From CAVWGP01 sp963754645 (GTDB lineage Bacteria; Pseudomonadota; Alphaproteobacteria; Bin65), in assembly GCA_963754645.1 (NCBI GenBank), contig CAVWGP010000012.1:806001-870000 (forward strand): DNA of 64,000 bases. The letters run 5' to 3'. The translations under genes were made by a program, and so were the position numbers. This document shows positions 35,028-44,282 of this stretch, piece after piece. The notes beneath the pieces were generated by a model. The model made no database searches, was not told the origin of the DNA, and saw only the letters and a list, made by a program, of their open reading frames with translations. The stretch's first letter is position 1; every line of letters starts with the position of its first letter.

Positions 35028-37759
35028 TGGCCGAGTCTCCGCAGGATGGTTGGGATATGGACTTGGTCCGCCTTGTAGTTGCCCGAGAGAGCGTACATGA
35101 CCATGTTGACGCCGGCGCGGTAGGCATATTCGCGCTGCACTTCGCCGCCCGGCGAAATCGGGAACATGGTGCGGCCGCGCTCATCGACCGCCCAAGCCGC
35201 CGCCCAATCGTTGCTGCCGATGACGACCGGCGAGACGCCGTCTTTCGCCGCCTGATCGGGCCGCGCGACCCACACCGGGTTGCCGGAAAAACGCCCGGGG
35301 AACCGCGGCAGAAGATAGTACGAGCGGGTCAGCACGTGATCGTCGGGCAGGCGCATCAGCACCGGAATATTGAGGCCCTCGACGATGCGCCGCAGCGCGC
35401 CTTGATCCTCCAGGGCCGAACCCTGGTTGCGGATGTCGAAGATGATCATGCCGCCGTTGCGCAGGTAGGATTGCAGCCGCAACACGCCCTCGCGCGACGG
35501 CGTCGATTGCGAGCCGGTGACCGGCCAATACAGCACGGGAAAGAAAGCCAGCTCGTCGCGGTTGGGATCGACGCCTTGCGGCTGCGCCGGCTCGACCGAG
35601 GTCCGCTCGGTCAGGATGCGGCCGAGGCCGAACAAGGCGCGCGCGCTGACGCGATCGACATCGGCGTCGCCGGTGAGGACGTAAGCGAGAATCGTCTCCT
35701 TCGTCGCCTTCACCGCCGGATCGTCGGAGGTTTGCGTGCGCGCCTGCGCCGCGGCGTCGTTGCCGCCCGCGGCGCCGGCCAGAACGAACAACAAAACGGC
35801 CGCCGCCTTGCCGAGCATCGGCGCGCCGACGCGGCGGGCGAACAGGCCGCGCAGGAAGAAGCTCAGCGCGAGATCGAACAGGAGCAGGAGCAGCGCCAGC
35901 GTCAGCAGCGACGGCTTGAGATCGACTTCGGTCGAATCGCGGTACACGGATTTCTCGATATTGCCCGGCAAATCGCCCAGCGGTTTAACCGAGGTTACGC
36001 CGATCGACAAGTTGACGCCACGCCGGTTTGCCTGATCGCCGTAGAGCCCCGGCGGATAGGCGGGACCGATCGGCACCTTGTCGAGCTGGCTCGAATCGAT
36101 CGACAAGGCCGAGGGCGGCGGCGCGCCGAGCCGGCCGAAGCCGTCCATGGTTTGATAGGGCGCAAGATTGGTCGGGCGCTCGTCGCCGCCGGCGGCGACG
36201 CCGTGGCTGAGTTCGACCATGCGCCGCAGCATTTCGACGAACAGGACCGACAGCGGCATGTTCGACCACTCGGTGTTGGCCGTCGTGTGCACCAGGACGA
36301 TCATGCCCTTGCCGCGCCGGTCGGCGGTGACCAGCGGCGTGCCGTCCTCGAGCCGCGCCCAGGTTTTCTTTTGCAGATCGACGGTGGGCTCGGCGAGCAC
36401 TTGGCGGTTGATCGTCACTTCGCGCGGCACCGGAAGGCCGGCAAACGGGCTTTGCGCATCGAAATTGGCCAGGGTCAGAGGCTTGGTCCAGGACAGGGCG
36501 CCGCCGAAGGTGCGGTCGCCGGTGCGGAGCGGCACCGGCACGAGTTCGTCGGTCGCTTCGGCCAACAGCGGACCGGCGAAGCGGATCAGCACGCCGCCGT
36601 CGTTGACCCAGCGCTTGATTTGCGCCTGCTCCTCGGCGGTCGCCGGCGCCGTATCGGTCAGGACGATCACGGCGAGCGGGCGCTGCAGCAGCTCGCCCAC
36701 CGGGCCGCGGCGCAGCTCGGTGAACGGCGCCAAGGCGCGGTCGAGATAATAGAGTTCCGACAACAGCGGCTGGGCGCCGGTTTGCGCCGCCGGCGCCACC
36801 AGCCCGACCGGCCGGCGACGCAGGCGTTCGTCGAGCAGCAACACCGCGCCGGCGCCGGCGTGACGATCGAGATCGATGCGCGAGATGCGGTTGCGCAGCT
36901 CGGTCGGCAGGCGCAGCGTGACTTCGGTCATGCGCTCGCCGGGCTTGAATTCGAGCCGGTCGCGTGTCACTCCCCGGCCGTCTTCTCCAAAGGCGCGCAC
37001 CGAATAAACCGCCGGCCGCGTGCCATCGGGCCGTTCGGCGCGAAACACGATGCTGTCGCCGGCGAGGCGCGGCGCGTGCAACAGAACCGGCTGCGCCTCG
37101 GCGCCGTCGACATGCGCCGCCACCGTGCCGAGGCGCTGCAGCGCGGCGACGAAGATTTCCAGATCGGGCCCTTCGATGCCGTCGCTCAGCCACACGACGT
37201 TGGCGCCGGTCACTTCGATCTTGCGCAGCGCCTCGATCGCGGCCTTGCGGTCGACCGGCCACGGCTCGGGAATGATCGCCTGAAACAACGCCTTGGCATC
37301 GGCCGGACGCAACAAGCGCGACGGCTCGATCGGGGCATTGGCCAGCTTGCGCGCCGTTGTCGCCAAAACGACTTGGCGTTTTTCGCGCTCGGCTTTTTCG
37401 ACGAGTTCGCCGACAATGCTGCGCCTCTTGTCCCAATACGGCGCCGCCGCCCAGCCGTTGTCGACCACGAGAATGAGCGGCCCGTCGGCGCGGAAAGCGC
37501 CGCCCGGATTCCACAGCGGCTGCGCCAAACCGAGAATGGCCAGCGCGCAAACCAGCAGCCGCAACAACAGCAGCCACCACGGCGTCTTGGACGGCGTGTC
37601 TTCTTTTTCCTTGAGGCGGAACAGCAGGCGGATGGCGGGAAAACGCACCAGGCGCGGCGCCGGCGGCGTGACGCGCAACAGCCACCAGATGATGGGCAGC
37701 GCCGCAAGCGCGGCCAGCACCCATGGCGCCGTGAAGGCGACGATGCCGAGGCTCAACAT
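35024..37759 (-). CDS. DUF4159 protein with BatA-like N-terminal membrane region
   Basis: A 911-residue membrane protein. The first 90 residues have BatA-type helices (TAPWVLAALAALPIIWWLLRVTPPAP). A von Willebrand-like part follows (LILVVDNGWAAAPYWDKRR), then a GATase-like segment near residues 380-440, two helices near residue 620-670 and the DUF4159 domain in the last 220 residues (DELAFFPVLYWPVTG, SYLRNGGMIIFDIRNQG). It is the central gene of the MoxR-DUF58-DUF4159 operon. The function of such proteins is not established. The gene is 16 bases after the DUF58 gene. Confidence 0.88.
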   Translation of the reverse strand: MLSLGIVAFTAPWVLAALAALPIIWWLLRVTPPAPRLVRFPAIRLLFRLKEKEDTPSKTPWWLLLLRLLVCALAILGLAQPLWNPGGAFRADGPLILVVDNGWAAAPYWDKRRSIVGELVEKAEREKRQVVLATTARKLANAPIEPSRLLRPADAKALFQAIIPEPWPVDRKAAIEALRKIEVTGANVVWLSDGIEGPDLEIFVAALQRLGTVAAHVDGAEAQPVLLHAPRLAGDSIVFRAERPDGTRPAVYSVRAFGEDGRGVTRDRLEFKPGERMTEVTLRLPTELRNRISRIDLDRHAGAGAVLLLDERLRRRPVGLVAPAAQTGAQPLLSELYYLDRALAPFTELRRGPVGELLQRPLAVIVLTDTAPATAEEQAQIKRWVNDGGVLIRFAGPLLAEATDELVPVPLRTGDRTFGGALSWTKPLTLANFDAQSPFAGLPVPREVTINRQVLAEPTVDLQKKTWARLEDGTPLVTADRRGKGMIVLVHTTANTEWSNMPLSVLFVEMLRRMVELSHGVAAGGDERPTNLAPYQTMDGFGRLGAPPPSALSIDSSQLDKVPIGPAYPPGLYGDQANRRGVNLSIGVTSVKPLGDLPGNIEKSVYRDSTEVDLKPSLLTLALLLLLFDLALSFFLRGLFARRVGAPMLGKAAAVLLFVLAGAAGGNDAAAQARTQTSDDPAVKATKETILAYVLTGDADVDRVSARALFGLGRILTERTSVEPAQPQGVDPNRDELAFFPVLYWPVTGSQSTPSREGVLRLQSYLRNGGMIIFDIRNQGSALEDQGALRRIVEGLNIPVLMRLPDDHVLTRSYYLLPRFPGRFSGNPVWVARPDQAAKDGVSPVVIGSNDWAAAWAVDERGRTMFPISPGGEVQREYAYRAGVNMVMYALSGNYKADQVHIPTILRRLGQ

Positions 37760-37775
37760 GGGGTGAATTCCAGGT

Positions 37776-38675
37776 TCAAACCGTTTGCTCCGCGAGATGC
37801 ATATAGAGCGTCAGCAGGGCCGATTCGGCCGAGCCGTCGGTCCGGTGCACGGTGTAGTACCAGCCGATCGAGCGCGCGAGATTGCCGAGCGCGGCCTGAT
37901 GCTCGGCCATTTTTTCGCGATATTCGCCACGCAGGGTCTCGACCCGGCGGACCAGCAGATGGCCTTCGCCCTCGAGACCTTCGAAGCGCGTGCGCCCGCC
38001 ATAGGGCAACGACTCTTCGGCCGGATCGAGGATTTGCAGCAGATAGCCGCGCACGCCGCTCGCCGCCTGGCGCCGGCAAAAACTCGCGATGTCCTCGATC
38101 GGCGCCAGCAAGTCGCCGATCAGCACCAGCGAGGCATAGCGCGGCAAGGGAACGAAGGCGGGCATTTCGCTCGACGCCGCCGACGATTTCGGCGGATTGA
38201 GCAGGCGGAGCGCCAAGCGTTCCAGCGCGATCTTGCCGGTGATCGGCCGCTCGCCGCTCCCCAGCAAGGCGACGCGCTCGCTGGCGCGCACCAACAACGA
38301 CGCGAGCGCGAGGGTCAGCAGATCGGCGCGATCGCGTTTTTCCGGCAGGTTGCGGCGCGAGCGCCATTGCATCGAGGGCGACGGATCGGGCCACAGCCAC
38401 ACGCTCTGCGCCGCCGCCCATTCGGTTTCCTTGATATAGACGTTCTCGCTCTTGGCGGATTGCCGCCAGTCGATGCGGCGGATGGAGTCGCCCGGCTCGT
38501 AGCGGCGGAACTGCCAGAACGCCTCGCCCATGCCGACGCGCCGCCGGCCATGCACGCCCTGCGCCACCGTGGCGGCAACGCGCTGGGCGGCGACGAGCAA
38601 GGGCGGGAAGCGCGCGGCCGTTTGCTCGGCGGCGTGTCTTAGCTGCAGGCGGTTGGCGGCGGCGGCTTCGGCCAT
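37776..38675 (-). CDS. DUF58 family protein
   Basis: A 299-residue protein with the DUF58 core motif: FRRYEPGDSIRRIDWRQSAKSENVYIKETE, where the G-D-x-x-R-x-I-D-W pattern is invariant. The following VWLWPDPSPSMQW is the family's D-x-S-x-S-like metal-ion site, with Pro in place of one residue. It is always found beside MoxR ATPases and membrane vWA proteins. It lies 36 bases after the MoxR gene in the same operon. Its role may be to recruit the ATPase to a substrate; this is inferred from context. Confidence 0.92.
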   Translation of the reverse strand: MAEAAAANRLQLRHAAEQTAARFPPLLVAAQRVAATVAQGVHGRRRVGMGEAFWQFRRYEPGDSIRRIDWRQSAKSENVYIKETEWAAAQSVWLWPDPSPSMQWRSRRNLPEKRDRADLLTLALASLLVRASERVALLGSGERPITGKIALERLALRLLNPPKSSAASSEMPAFVPLPRYASLVLIGDLLAPIEDIASFCRRQAASGVRGYLLQILDPAEESLPYGGRTRFEGLEGEGHLLVRRVETLRGEYREKMAEHQAALGNLARSIGWYYTVHRTDGSAESALLTLYMHLAEQTV

Positions 38676-38711
38676 GGGGCCCTGAACGCTAAGTTTCGGT
38701 GCGGCGGCGCG

Positions 38712-39749
38712 CTAGCGCAGCGGTACGCACAACTTTTCGATCACGTGCTCGACGGTGACGCCGTCGGCGCGCGCCGCGAAATTCACCGCCATGCGGTGGC
38801 GCAGGATCGGCCCGGCCAGCGCGATCACATCGTCGATCGACGGCGCGAGGCGGCCTTGCAGCACGGCCCGGGCGCGGCAGGCGAGCATCATGGCTTGGCT
38901 GGCGCGCGGCCCGGGCGCCCAGGCGACGTGCTGCTTGACCTCGGGAATGTCGCTGGTCTCCGGCCGGCCGCTGCGCGCCAGCTTCAAGATCGCCTCGACG
39001 ACGCTTTCGCCGACCGGGATTTGGCGGATGACGCGCTGCGCCGCCTGCAATTCCTCGCCGCTGAAGACCTTGAGCGGCTTTTCCTCGGCCACGCCCGTGG
39101 TGGCGAGCAGCATCTTGCGCTCGGCGGCGATGTCCGGGTAACCGATATTGACTTGCAGCAGGAAGCGATCGAGCTGCGCTTCGGGCAGCGGATAGGTGCC
39201 TTCCTGTTCGAGCGGGTTCTGCGTCGCCAGAACATGGAACGGCGCGGGAAGCTGATGGTATTGGCCCGCGATCGACACGCGGCGCTCTTGCATCGCCTGC
39301 AGCAGGGCGGATTGGGTGCGCGGGCTGGCGCGGTTAATTTCATCCGCCATCAAGAGCTGGCAGAACACCGGCCCCTTGATGAAGCGGAACGAACGCCGGC
39401 CGCTCTCGGCCTCCTCCAGCACTTCGGAGCCGATAATGTCCGCCGGCATGACGTCAGGCGTGCACTGCACGCGCTTTTCATCCAGGCCGAAGACGACGCC
39501 CAGGGTTTCGACCAGCTTGGTCTTGGCCAGGCCCGGCACGCCGATAACCAGCACGTGCCCGCCCGACAGGAGCGTGATAAGCGTTTGCTCGACAACTTCT
39601 TCCTGGCCGAATATGACGCGGCCTATGGATGTGCGGACCTTGTCCAGGGTTTGGCCCAGCAATTCGACATCCTTGACCAGTTTGTCAGGCGCCTCGCGCA
39701 TAACCAAATTGGTGATAGAATCGGCTTGAGACGAAGTTTCAGCGACCAC
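38712..39749 (-). CDS. MoxR-family AAA+ ATPase
   Basis: A 345-residue ATPase. IGRVIFGQEEVVEQTLITLL precedes Walker A (GVPGLAKTK), followed by Walker B in LLMADEINRASP, the ALLQAMQERRVSIAG insert, sensor 1 in LATQNPLEQEGTYPLPEAQLDRF and a C-terminal lid. The P-loop variant with Ala in GLAKT is normal for MoxR. It is the first gene of a four-gene operon (MoxR, DUF58, DUF4159, membrane protein). Family members are thought to act as chaperones for metal insertion or complex assembly. It is divergent from the DUF1285 gene, with only 15 bases between them. Confidence 0.94.
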   Translation of the reverse strand: MVAETSSQADSITNLVMREAPDKLVKDVELLGQTLDKVRTSIGRVIFGQEEVVEQTLITLLSGGHVLVIGVPGLAKTKLVETLGVVFGLDEKRVQCTPDVMPADIIGSEVLEEAESGRRSFRFIKGPVFCQLLMADEINRASPRTQSALLQAMQERRVSIAGQYHQLPAPFHVLATQNPLEQEGTYPLPEAQLDRFLLQVNIGYPDIAAERKMLLATTGVAEEKPLKVFSGEELQAAQRVIRQIPVGESVVEAILKLARSGRPETSDIPEVKQHVAWAPGPRASQAMMLACRARAVLQGRLAPSIDDVIALAGPILRHRMAVNFAARADGVTVEHVIEKLCVPLR

Positions 39750-39764
39750 GAGATCAATCTCCGA

Positions 39765-40361
39765 ATGCGGGACAAACTGAATACGAGCGGTATGCCGGAA
39801 AACGCACGGTCAAAGGAAGCAATTTCTGTACCGATCGGCGCGGCCGCGGACCGGCGGATATTCGACAATTTGTGTGGCGATTTCGGTATTCGTATCGCAC
39901 GCGATGGCACCTGGTATTATCGGGGTTCGCCAATCGGCCGCAAGCCGCTTGTCAAACTATTCGCTACCGTCCTCCGCCGCGACGACCAAGGCGGTTATTG
40001 GCTGATCACTCCGGCCGAAAAAGGGCGAATCGAGGTCGAAGATGTGCCCTTTATCGCGGTCGAGGCATCATTTTACGGCGAAGGGTGCGATCAATTCATT
40101 AAACTGCGGACAAATCTTGACGATATTGTGACTATCGACGCCGATCATCCGCTGCGCGTGATCGAGGATGCGGTTACGGGCGCGCCGGCGCCCTATGTCG
40201 TCGTGCGCGATCGGCTCGAAGCGCGGCTGGCCCGGCCGGTCTATTACGAATTGGTTGAAAAAGGCGAGGCGCGCGATATCGACGGGCGGCCCGGCTATGG
40301 CATTTGGAGCGCCGGCCGGTTCTTTCCGCTTGGCAGCCTCGCGGGCACGCTTGGGGCATGA
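39765..40361 (+). CDS. DUF1285 family protein
   Basis: A 198-residue protein with the DUF1285 pattern: NLCGDFGIRIARDGTWYYRGSPIGRKPLVKLFATVLRRDDQGGYWLITPAEKGRIEVEDVPFIAVE. The family is common in Proteobacteria and its fold is known, but its function is not. ATG 39765 and ATG 39792 are both possible; the former is listed. Its stop overlaps the NUDIX gene start (ATGA at 40358). In many alphaproteobacteria the same order MoxR / DUF1285 / NUDIX / DUF6111 / CCA transferase is conserved. Confidence 0.9.
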   Translation: MRDKLNTSGMPENARSKEAISVPIGAAADRRIFDNLCGDFGIRIARDGTWYYRGSPIGRKPLVKLFATVLRRDDQGGYWLITPAEKGRIEVEDVPFIAVEASFYGEGCDQFIKLRTNLDDIVTIDADHPLRVIEDAVTGAPAPYVVVRDRLEARLARPVYYELVEKGEARDIDGRPGYGIWSAGRFFPLGSLAGTLGA

Positions 40362-40997
40362 GGCGCGAGAAAGTGACCCATCGCCTGGCAGCCTCGTGCA
40401 GCACGGCTCGAAGAGCCCATCGACCTGACCGCCGCGGCCTCGCGCCGTTCGCCCGGCCTGCGCGGCGACTTCCAGACCAATCCCGCGATGCCGACGCGCC
40501 CGGACGTGCGAGGCGCCGCCGTCCTGGTGCCGCTCGTCAACCGGCCGGACGGCCTGACCGTCCTGTTGACCCAGCGGACCGATCACTTACAACACCACGC
40601 CGGCCAGATCAGCTTTCCCGGCGGCCGCATCGAGGAGACCGACGCCTCCGCCGTGCACACGGCCTTGCGCGAAGCCGAGGAGGAGGTCGGCCTGCCGAGC
40701 GCCCATGTCGCCATTATCGGCCGTCTCGACGACTATCTCACCGGCACGGGCTTCGTCGTGGCGCCCATTGTCGGCCTGGTCGAGCCGCCCTATCCCGTTA
40801 ATCTGGACCCGTTCGAAGTCGCCGATATCTTCGAAGTGCCGCTCGATTTCGTCCTCGATCCGGCCAATCACAAGCGGCACAGCCGGGTGCTCGGAGGCCA
40901 CGAGCGGCAATTCTACGCCATGCCCTTCGGCGAACGATATATTTGGGGCGCGACGGCGGCTATGCTGATCAATCTCTATGAGGTCTTGCGCGACTGA
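40358..40997 (+). CDS. NUDIX hydrolase, CoA pyrophosphatase type (frame broken near 40403)
   Basis: A NUDIX enzyme that should hydrolyse CoA or related pyrophosphates. The Nudix box is GGRIEETDASAVHTALREAEEEVGL, with the preceding VLLTQRTDHLQHHAGQISFPGG typical of the NudL/NUDT7 group. From ATG 40358, which overlaps the DUF1285 stop, the frame reads MRREKVTHRLAAS and then goes off. Removing one base near 40403 joins it to RLEEPIDLTAAASRRSPGL and on to the intact domain. The corrected protein has 212 residues. Alternatively translation could start at ATG 40488, giving 169 residues, but the coding-like sequence upstream argues for the longer form. Confidence 0.88.
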
Positions 40998-41245
40998 TGG
41001 CCCGCATCATCATCCAGGAATTGACGATCTTCCTGTTGCCAATTGTGCTGTACGCGATCTATTTCGCCTGGAAACGGCGGCATGCGCGCTTGACCGGCGC
41101 CGACGTGCCGGCTTGGGAGCGCGGCCATTGGTACTGGCTGACAATCGTCGGCCTCGTGCTTTCGATCGTGGCTTTTATCGCGATCGAGGCCGTGCTTTCG
41201 CGGGGACCTGCCGTGCCCTATCGGCCACCGACCTCGACGCGATGA
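40997..41245 (+). CDS. DUF6111-like small membrane protein
   Basis: An 82-residue protein with two membrane helices (QELTIFLLPIVLYAIYFAW and WYWLTIVGLVLSIVAFIAI) joined by a basic loop. The ATG at 40997 shares a base with the NUDIX stop. Proteins of this kind, called DUF6111, are found between the NUDIX gene and the CCA-adding enzyme in many alphaproteobacteria. Function is unknown; a role as a small inner-membrane accessory is only a guess. Confidence 0.88.
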   Translation: MARIIIQELTIFLLPIVLYAIYFAWKRRHARLTGADVPAWERGHWYWLTIVGLVLSIVAFIAIEAVLSRGPAVPYRPPTSTR

Positions 41246-41255
41246 CGGCGCCGCC

Positions 41256-42518
41256 GTGGACCCAGCCGAACGCATCGTCCTGCATGGCTGGCTAAGCGCG
41301 GCGCCGACGCAACGAGTGATGGCGGCTCTCATGGCGGGCGGAACGGAAGTTCGCTTCGTCGGCGGCTGCGTGCGCGATGCCGCGATCGCGCGGCCGGTCA
41401 AGGATATCGATATCGCGACCCCCGACCTGCCCGAAATCGCCACACGCAAACTGGAAGCCGCCGGCATCAAGGTGGTGCCGACGGGAATAGACCATGGCAC
41501 CGTTACGGCGGTCGTCGAACATCGTCCCTATGAAATCACGACGCTGCGGCGCGACATCGAAACCTATGGCCGGCATGCCAAAGTGGCGTTCACCGACGAT
41601 TGGCAAGCCGATGCGGCGCGCCGCGACTTCACCATGAACGCGCTTTCTTGTCGGACCGACGGATCGGTGTTCGACTATTTCGGCGGCCTTGCCGATCTGC
41701 GCGCCGGCAATGTTCGATTTGTCGGCGAGCCCAGCGATCGCATCGCCGAGGACATCCTGCGGATCTTGCGCTTCTACCGGTTTATCGCCCATTACGGCCA
41801 CGGCGATGCCGACGCCGCCGGACGCGCCGCCTGCCGCGGCTTCGCGGCCAAACTTCCGACGCTGTCGGGCGAACGCTTGCGCGACGAAACCGTCAAGCTT
41901 TTGCGCGCGCCGGGACCGCACATTGTCATGGCTCATATGGCGGAGGACGGCGTGACCGCGGCCTATTTGCCGGAAGCGGCGGAACTGGACCGGCTCGAAC
42001 GATTGGTCGCGGTGGAAGCCGCGTTCCCGGGACCGGCGGCGCCGGACGCGATTCTCCGCCTCGCCGCCGTCGTGCGCGACCACGCGGACATCGGCGCGCT
42101 TGCCGCGCGGCTGCGCTTTTCCAACAAGGATCGCGATCGTCTGGCGATCCTTCACGCACGCGAGCCGGTCCTGCGGTTTCCCGCCGAGCGACTGTCGACG
42201 CGCCGGCTTTTCTATCGCCACGGCGCGGCGACGATTGCCGATCGCGCGCGCCTCGCCGTTGCGCGCGGCGAGGGCGACGCTGCGCAATTGGGCCGCGTTC
42301 ACGAATGGGCCACGGCGTGGCAGCCCGCGCCGCTCCCCGTGACGGGGAAAGACGCGATGGCATTGGGCATCCCCGAGGGCGAGGCGATCGGCCGCGTGCT
42401 CAAGGCGGTCGAGGATTGGTGGATGGACGCGGACTTCGAGCCGCGGCGCGCGGAGGCGCTGAATAAACTCCGCGAGATCGCTTCGGCGGACATCGAGCGC
42501 GGTCAGACCAATGAATAG
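41256..42518 (+). CDS. CCA tRNA nucleotidyltransferase / poly(A) polymerase family
   Basis: A 420-residue class II nucleotidyltransferase. The catalytic part has VRFVGGCVRDAAIARPVKDIDIATPD, with the GG motif and the D-x-D metal site, then RRDFTMNALSC and a flexible-loop region. ERLRDETVKLLRAPGPHIVM begins the helical body. It adds or repairs the CCA end of tRNAs. GTG 41256 is used; an ATG at 41242 overlaps the previous stop but is in another frame that ends quickly. It is the fourth gene of the DUF1285 run. Confidence 0.9.
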   Translation: MDPAERIVLHGWLSAAPTQRVMAALMAGGTEVRFVGGCVRDAAIARPVKDIDIATPDLPEIATRKLEAAGIKVVPTGIDHGTVTAVVEHRPYEITTLRRDIETYGRHAKVAFTDDWQADAARRDFTMNALSCRTDGSVFDYFGGLADLRAGNVRFVGEPSDRIAEDILRILRFYRFIAHYGHGDADAAGRAACRGFAAKLPTLSGERLRDETVKLLRAPGPHIVMAHMAEDGVTAAYLPEAAELDRLERLVAVEAAFPGPAAPDAILRLAAVVRDHADIGALAARLRFSNKDRDRLAILHAREPVLRFPAERLSTRRLFYRHGAATIADRARLAVARGEGDAAQLGRVHEWATAWQPAPLPVTGKDAMALGIPEGEAIGRVLKAVEDWWMDADFEPRRAEALNKLREIASADIERGQTNE

Positions 42519-42529
42519 GCCCTAACGCC

Positions 42530-43138
42530 ATGACCGTTCTGCGCATCTGCTTCGTCGGCGACAGCATCACGAACGGCCGACTCGACGACGACTATCTCGG
42601 CTGGTCCGGCCGGCTTTGCCGCGCCGAGCGCGCACGCGGCCACGATCTAACGCTCTACAATCTCGGCGTCCGGCGGGATACGTCACGCGATATCGAACGG
42701 CGCTGGGAGGCCGAATGCACCGCGCGGTTGCCGCAGGAATTCGCCGGCGGCCTGGTGTTCTCGTTCGGCGTAAACGACACCGCCGACGATGCCGGCAACG
42801 GCCGTGTTTCGATCGAAGAATCCGTGGCAGCGGCGCGCCGTATGCTGACGCGCGCAGCAGCTTGGCGACCGGTCCTTTGGGTCGGCCCAAGTCCTGGAAC
42901 GCCCGAGTCCGACAGCGCATGGAACGCGCGGATTTGCAAATACAGCGAACGCTATGCGTCGCTGGCGGGCGAACTGGACCTGCCTTACCTCGATCTATTC
43001 CCGTTGCTGATCCGCGAGTCCGGCTGGCAGGCGGCGCTTCGGGCCGGCGACGGCGTTCACCCGTCCGGCGCCGGCTATGCCATCATCGCCACGGCCGTTG
43101 CCGGCTGGCCCGCATGGCGCAGATGGCTCGAGCAATAG
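42530..43138 (+). CDS. SGNH/GDSL hydrolase
   Basis: A 202-residue esterase-type protein with all four SGNH blocks: GDSIT (catalytic Ser) near residue 11, the Gly of block II in NLGVRRDTS, GVND in block III, and DGVHPSGAGYA with the catalytic Asp and His in block V. No signal peptide is seen, so it is cytoplasmic. The substrate may be a lysophospholipid, thioester or acylated sugar. It begins 11 bases after the CCA transferase stop and is probably co-transcribed with it. Confidence 0.9.
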   Translation: MTVLRICFVGDSITNGRLDDDYLGWSGRLCRAERARGHDLTLYNLGVRRDTSRDIERRWEAECTARLPQEFAGGLVFSFGVNDTADDAGNGRVSIEESVAAARRMLTRAAAWRPVLWVGPSPGTPESDSAWNARICKYSERYASLAGELDLPYLDLFPLLIRESGWQAALRAGDGVHPSGAGYAIIATAVAGWPAWRRWLEQ

Positions 43139-43180
43139 GCTTCGAACTTCCGCGCTTGTCGCGGTTCGCCCAAGACGAAA

Positions 43181-43579
43181 CTAAATCGCGCCCCGCGCCG
43201 CCCAGATCAGCCAGCCGCCCGATACGAGCAGCGCAATCCATGTGAGGTTGGTGCCGAGGAAGCGGCCTGGCGAAGTGCCGGTGGTTTTCGAGAGTCCGTA
43301 GGCGTGCAAGAGGCGCCCCGCCAAGAGCCCGATGCCGAGCGCGTGCGTCAGCCATTTTGGCTCGCCCAGCATCTCGCCGAGCGCCATCAGTACAATGATC
43401 AAGGGCACATACTCGGCGAAATTACCGAAAGCGCGAACTGCGCCGACCATTTCCGGCTTGCCGCCATCGCCGATATCGACTTTGTGCACGACACGCCCGC
43501 GCACCACGAGAATGGCGAGCGCGACGCCGAGGATGCCGAGAATGCCGGCATAGAATGCGGTAACGATCGGTGCGGTCAT
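43181..43579 (-). CDS. MAPEG family membrane protein
   Basis: A 132-residue protein with four membrane helices. FGNFAEYVPLIIVLMALGE and LHAYGLSK are the conserved MAPEG parts (the Asn-Phe-x-E-Tyr motif binds glutathione in eukaryotic relatives). Bacterial members have weak glutathione-transferase or peroxidase activity. It is the last gene of the ArsR-led operon and follows a soluble GST gene by 32 bases. The two may detoxify electrophiles together. Confidence 0.9.
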   Translation of the reverse strand: MTAPIVTAFYAGILGILGVALAILVVRGRVVHKVDIGDGGKPEMVGAVRAFGNFAEYVPLIIVLMALGEMLGEPKWLTHALGIGLLAGRLLHAYGLSKTTGTSPGRFLGTNLTWIALLVSGGWLIWAARGAI

Positions 43580-43611
43580 TGCGTTGATCCCCTCGAAGTT
43601 TCCGCGAGTTT

Positions 43612-44241
43612 CTAGCGTTTGGCCGAGGGATCGGTCGAAACGGCGCTCGGCCGAGCTGCCACGCGGTCGTACCATGCGGTGACGGCCGGGACTTTCTTGA
43701 GCGCGGCCTGGCCTTCGGGCGTGGCGCGCACATAGGCCATGATCGGAAACAGCGCGAGATCGGCCAGGCTGCAGGCCGCGCCGGCGAGATAGGGTTGCTT
43801 CGACAGGGCTTCGCTCAGCACGCCAAGCTGGTACTCGAGTTTCGGCACCGCCGCCTTGATCAGGTCTTCGTTGGGCTTGCCGCCCTGCATGGGAACGACC
43901 AGGCGCTGCCAGACGAGTTCGCGAATCATGGCTTGATAATAGTAATCGCCGATCGCGCTGATCCATTGGTCCTGCAGCGCCAGCGCTTTGGCGTCTGTCG
44001 GCTGCAAGGCCGGGCCGGGAAAGGCGCGGTCGATGTAGCGGTTGATAGCGGCGCTTTCGTAAAGCACGAAATCGCCGTGTTTCACCGCGGGAATCTTGTT
44101 GAACGGATGCAGCTTGCGATAGGCCTCGGAGCGGAAATCGACTTCTTCCAGCGCGCAGGCGGCGCCCTTTTCCGCGCAGGCCATGCGCACGGTGCGTACA
44201 TAGGTGCTCATCGCGGGCCCGTAGATGGTCAGCGCGGACAT
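43612..44241 (-). CDS. Glutathione S-transferase
   Basis: A 209-residue cytosolic GST. The thioredoxin-like half has LTIYGPAMSTYVRTVRMACAEKG, with Ser/Tyr in the catalytic loop, then NKIPAVKHGDFVLYESAAINRYI with the cis-Pro and the glutathione-binding E-S pair. The helical half holds LAGAACSLADLALFPIMAY, the usual N-capping box region. It is the fourth gene of the ArsR operon, between DUF899 and MAPEG genes. Its electrophile substrate is unknown. Confidence 0.93.
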   Translation of the reverse strand: MSALTIYGPAMSTYVRTVRMACAEKGAACALEEVDFRSEAYRKLHPFNKIPAVKHGDFVLYESAAINRYIDRAFPGPALQPTDAKALALQDQWISAIGDYYYQAMIRELVWQRLVVPMQGGKPNEDLIKAAVPKLEYQLGVLSEALSKQPYLAGAACSLADLALFPIMAYVRATPEGQAALKKVPAVTAWYDRVAARPSAVSTDPSAKR

Positions 44242-44282
44242 GGTTCGTCTCCTGGTTCGTTGCGGCGGGACAATGGATCAGC

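Noticed and set aside
35027..38200. A 1057-codon plus-strand frame across the DUF4159 gene
   Set aside because: It runs opposite to BatA/DUF4159 and DUF58 coding sequence and has only low-complexity basic and acidic content.
41242..41295. ATG 41242 as the CCA transferase start, coupled to the DUF6111 stop
   Set aside because: It is in a different frame that ends after 17 codons. Joining it to the enzyme would need a -1 or +2 shift, unlike the other breaks; GTG 41256 is in frame.
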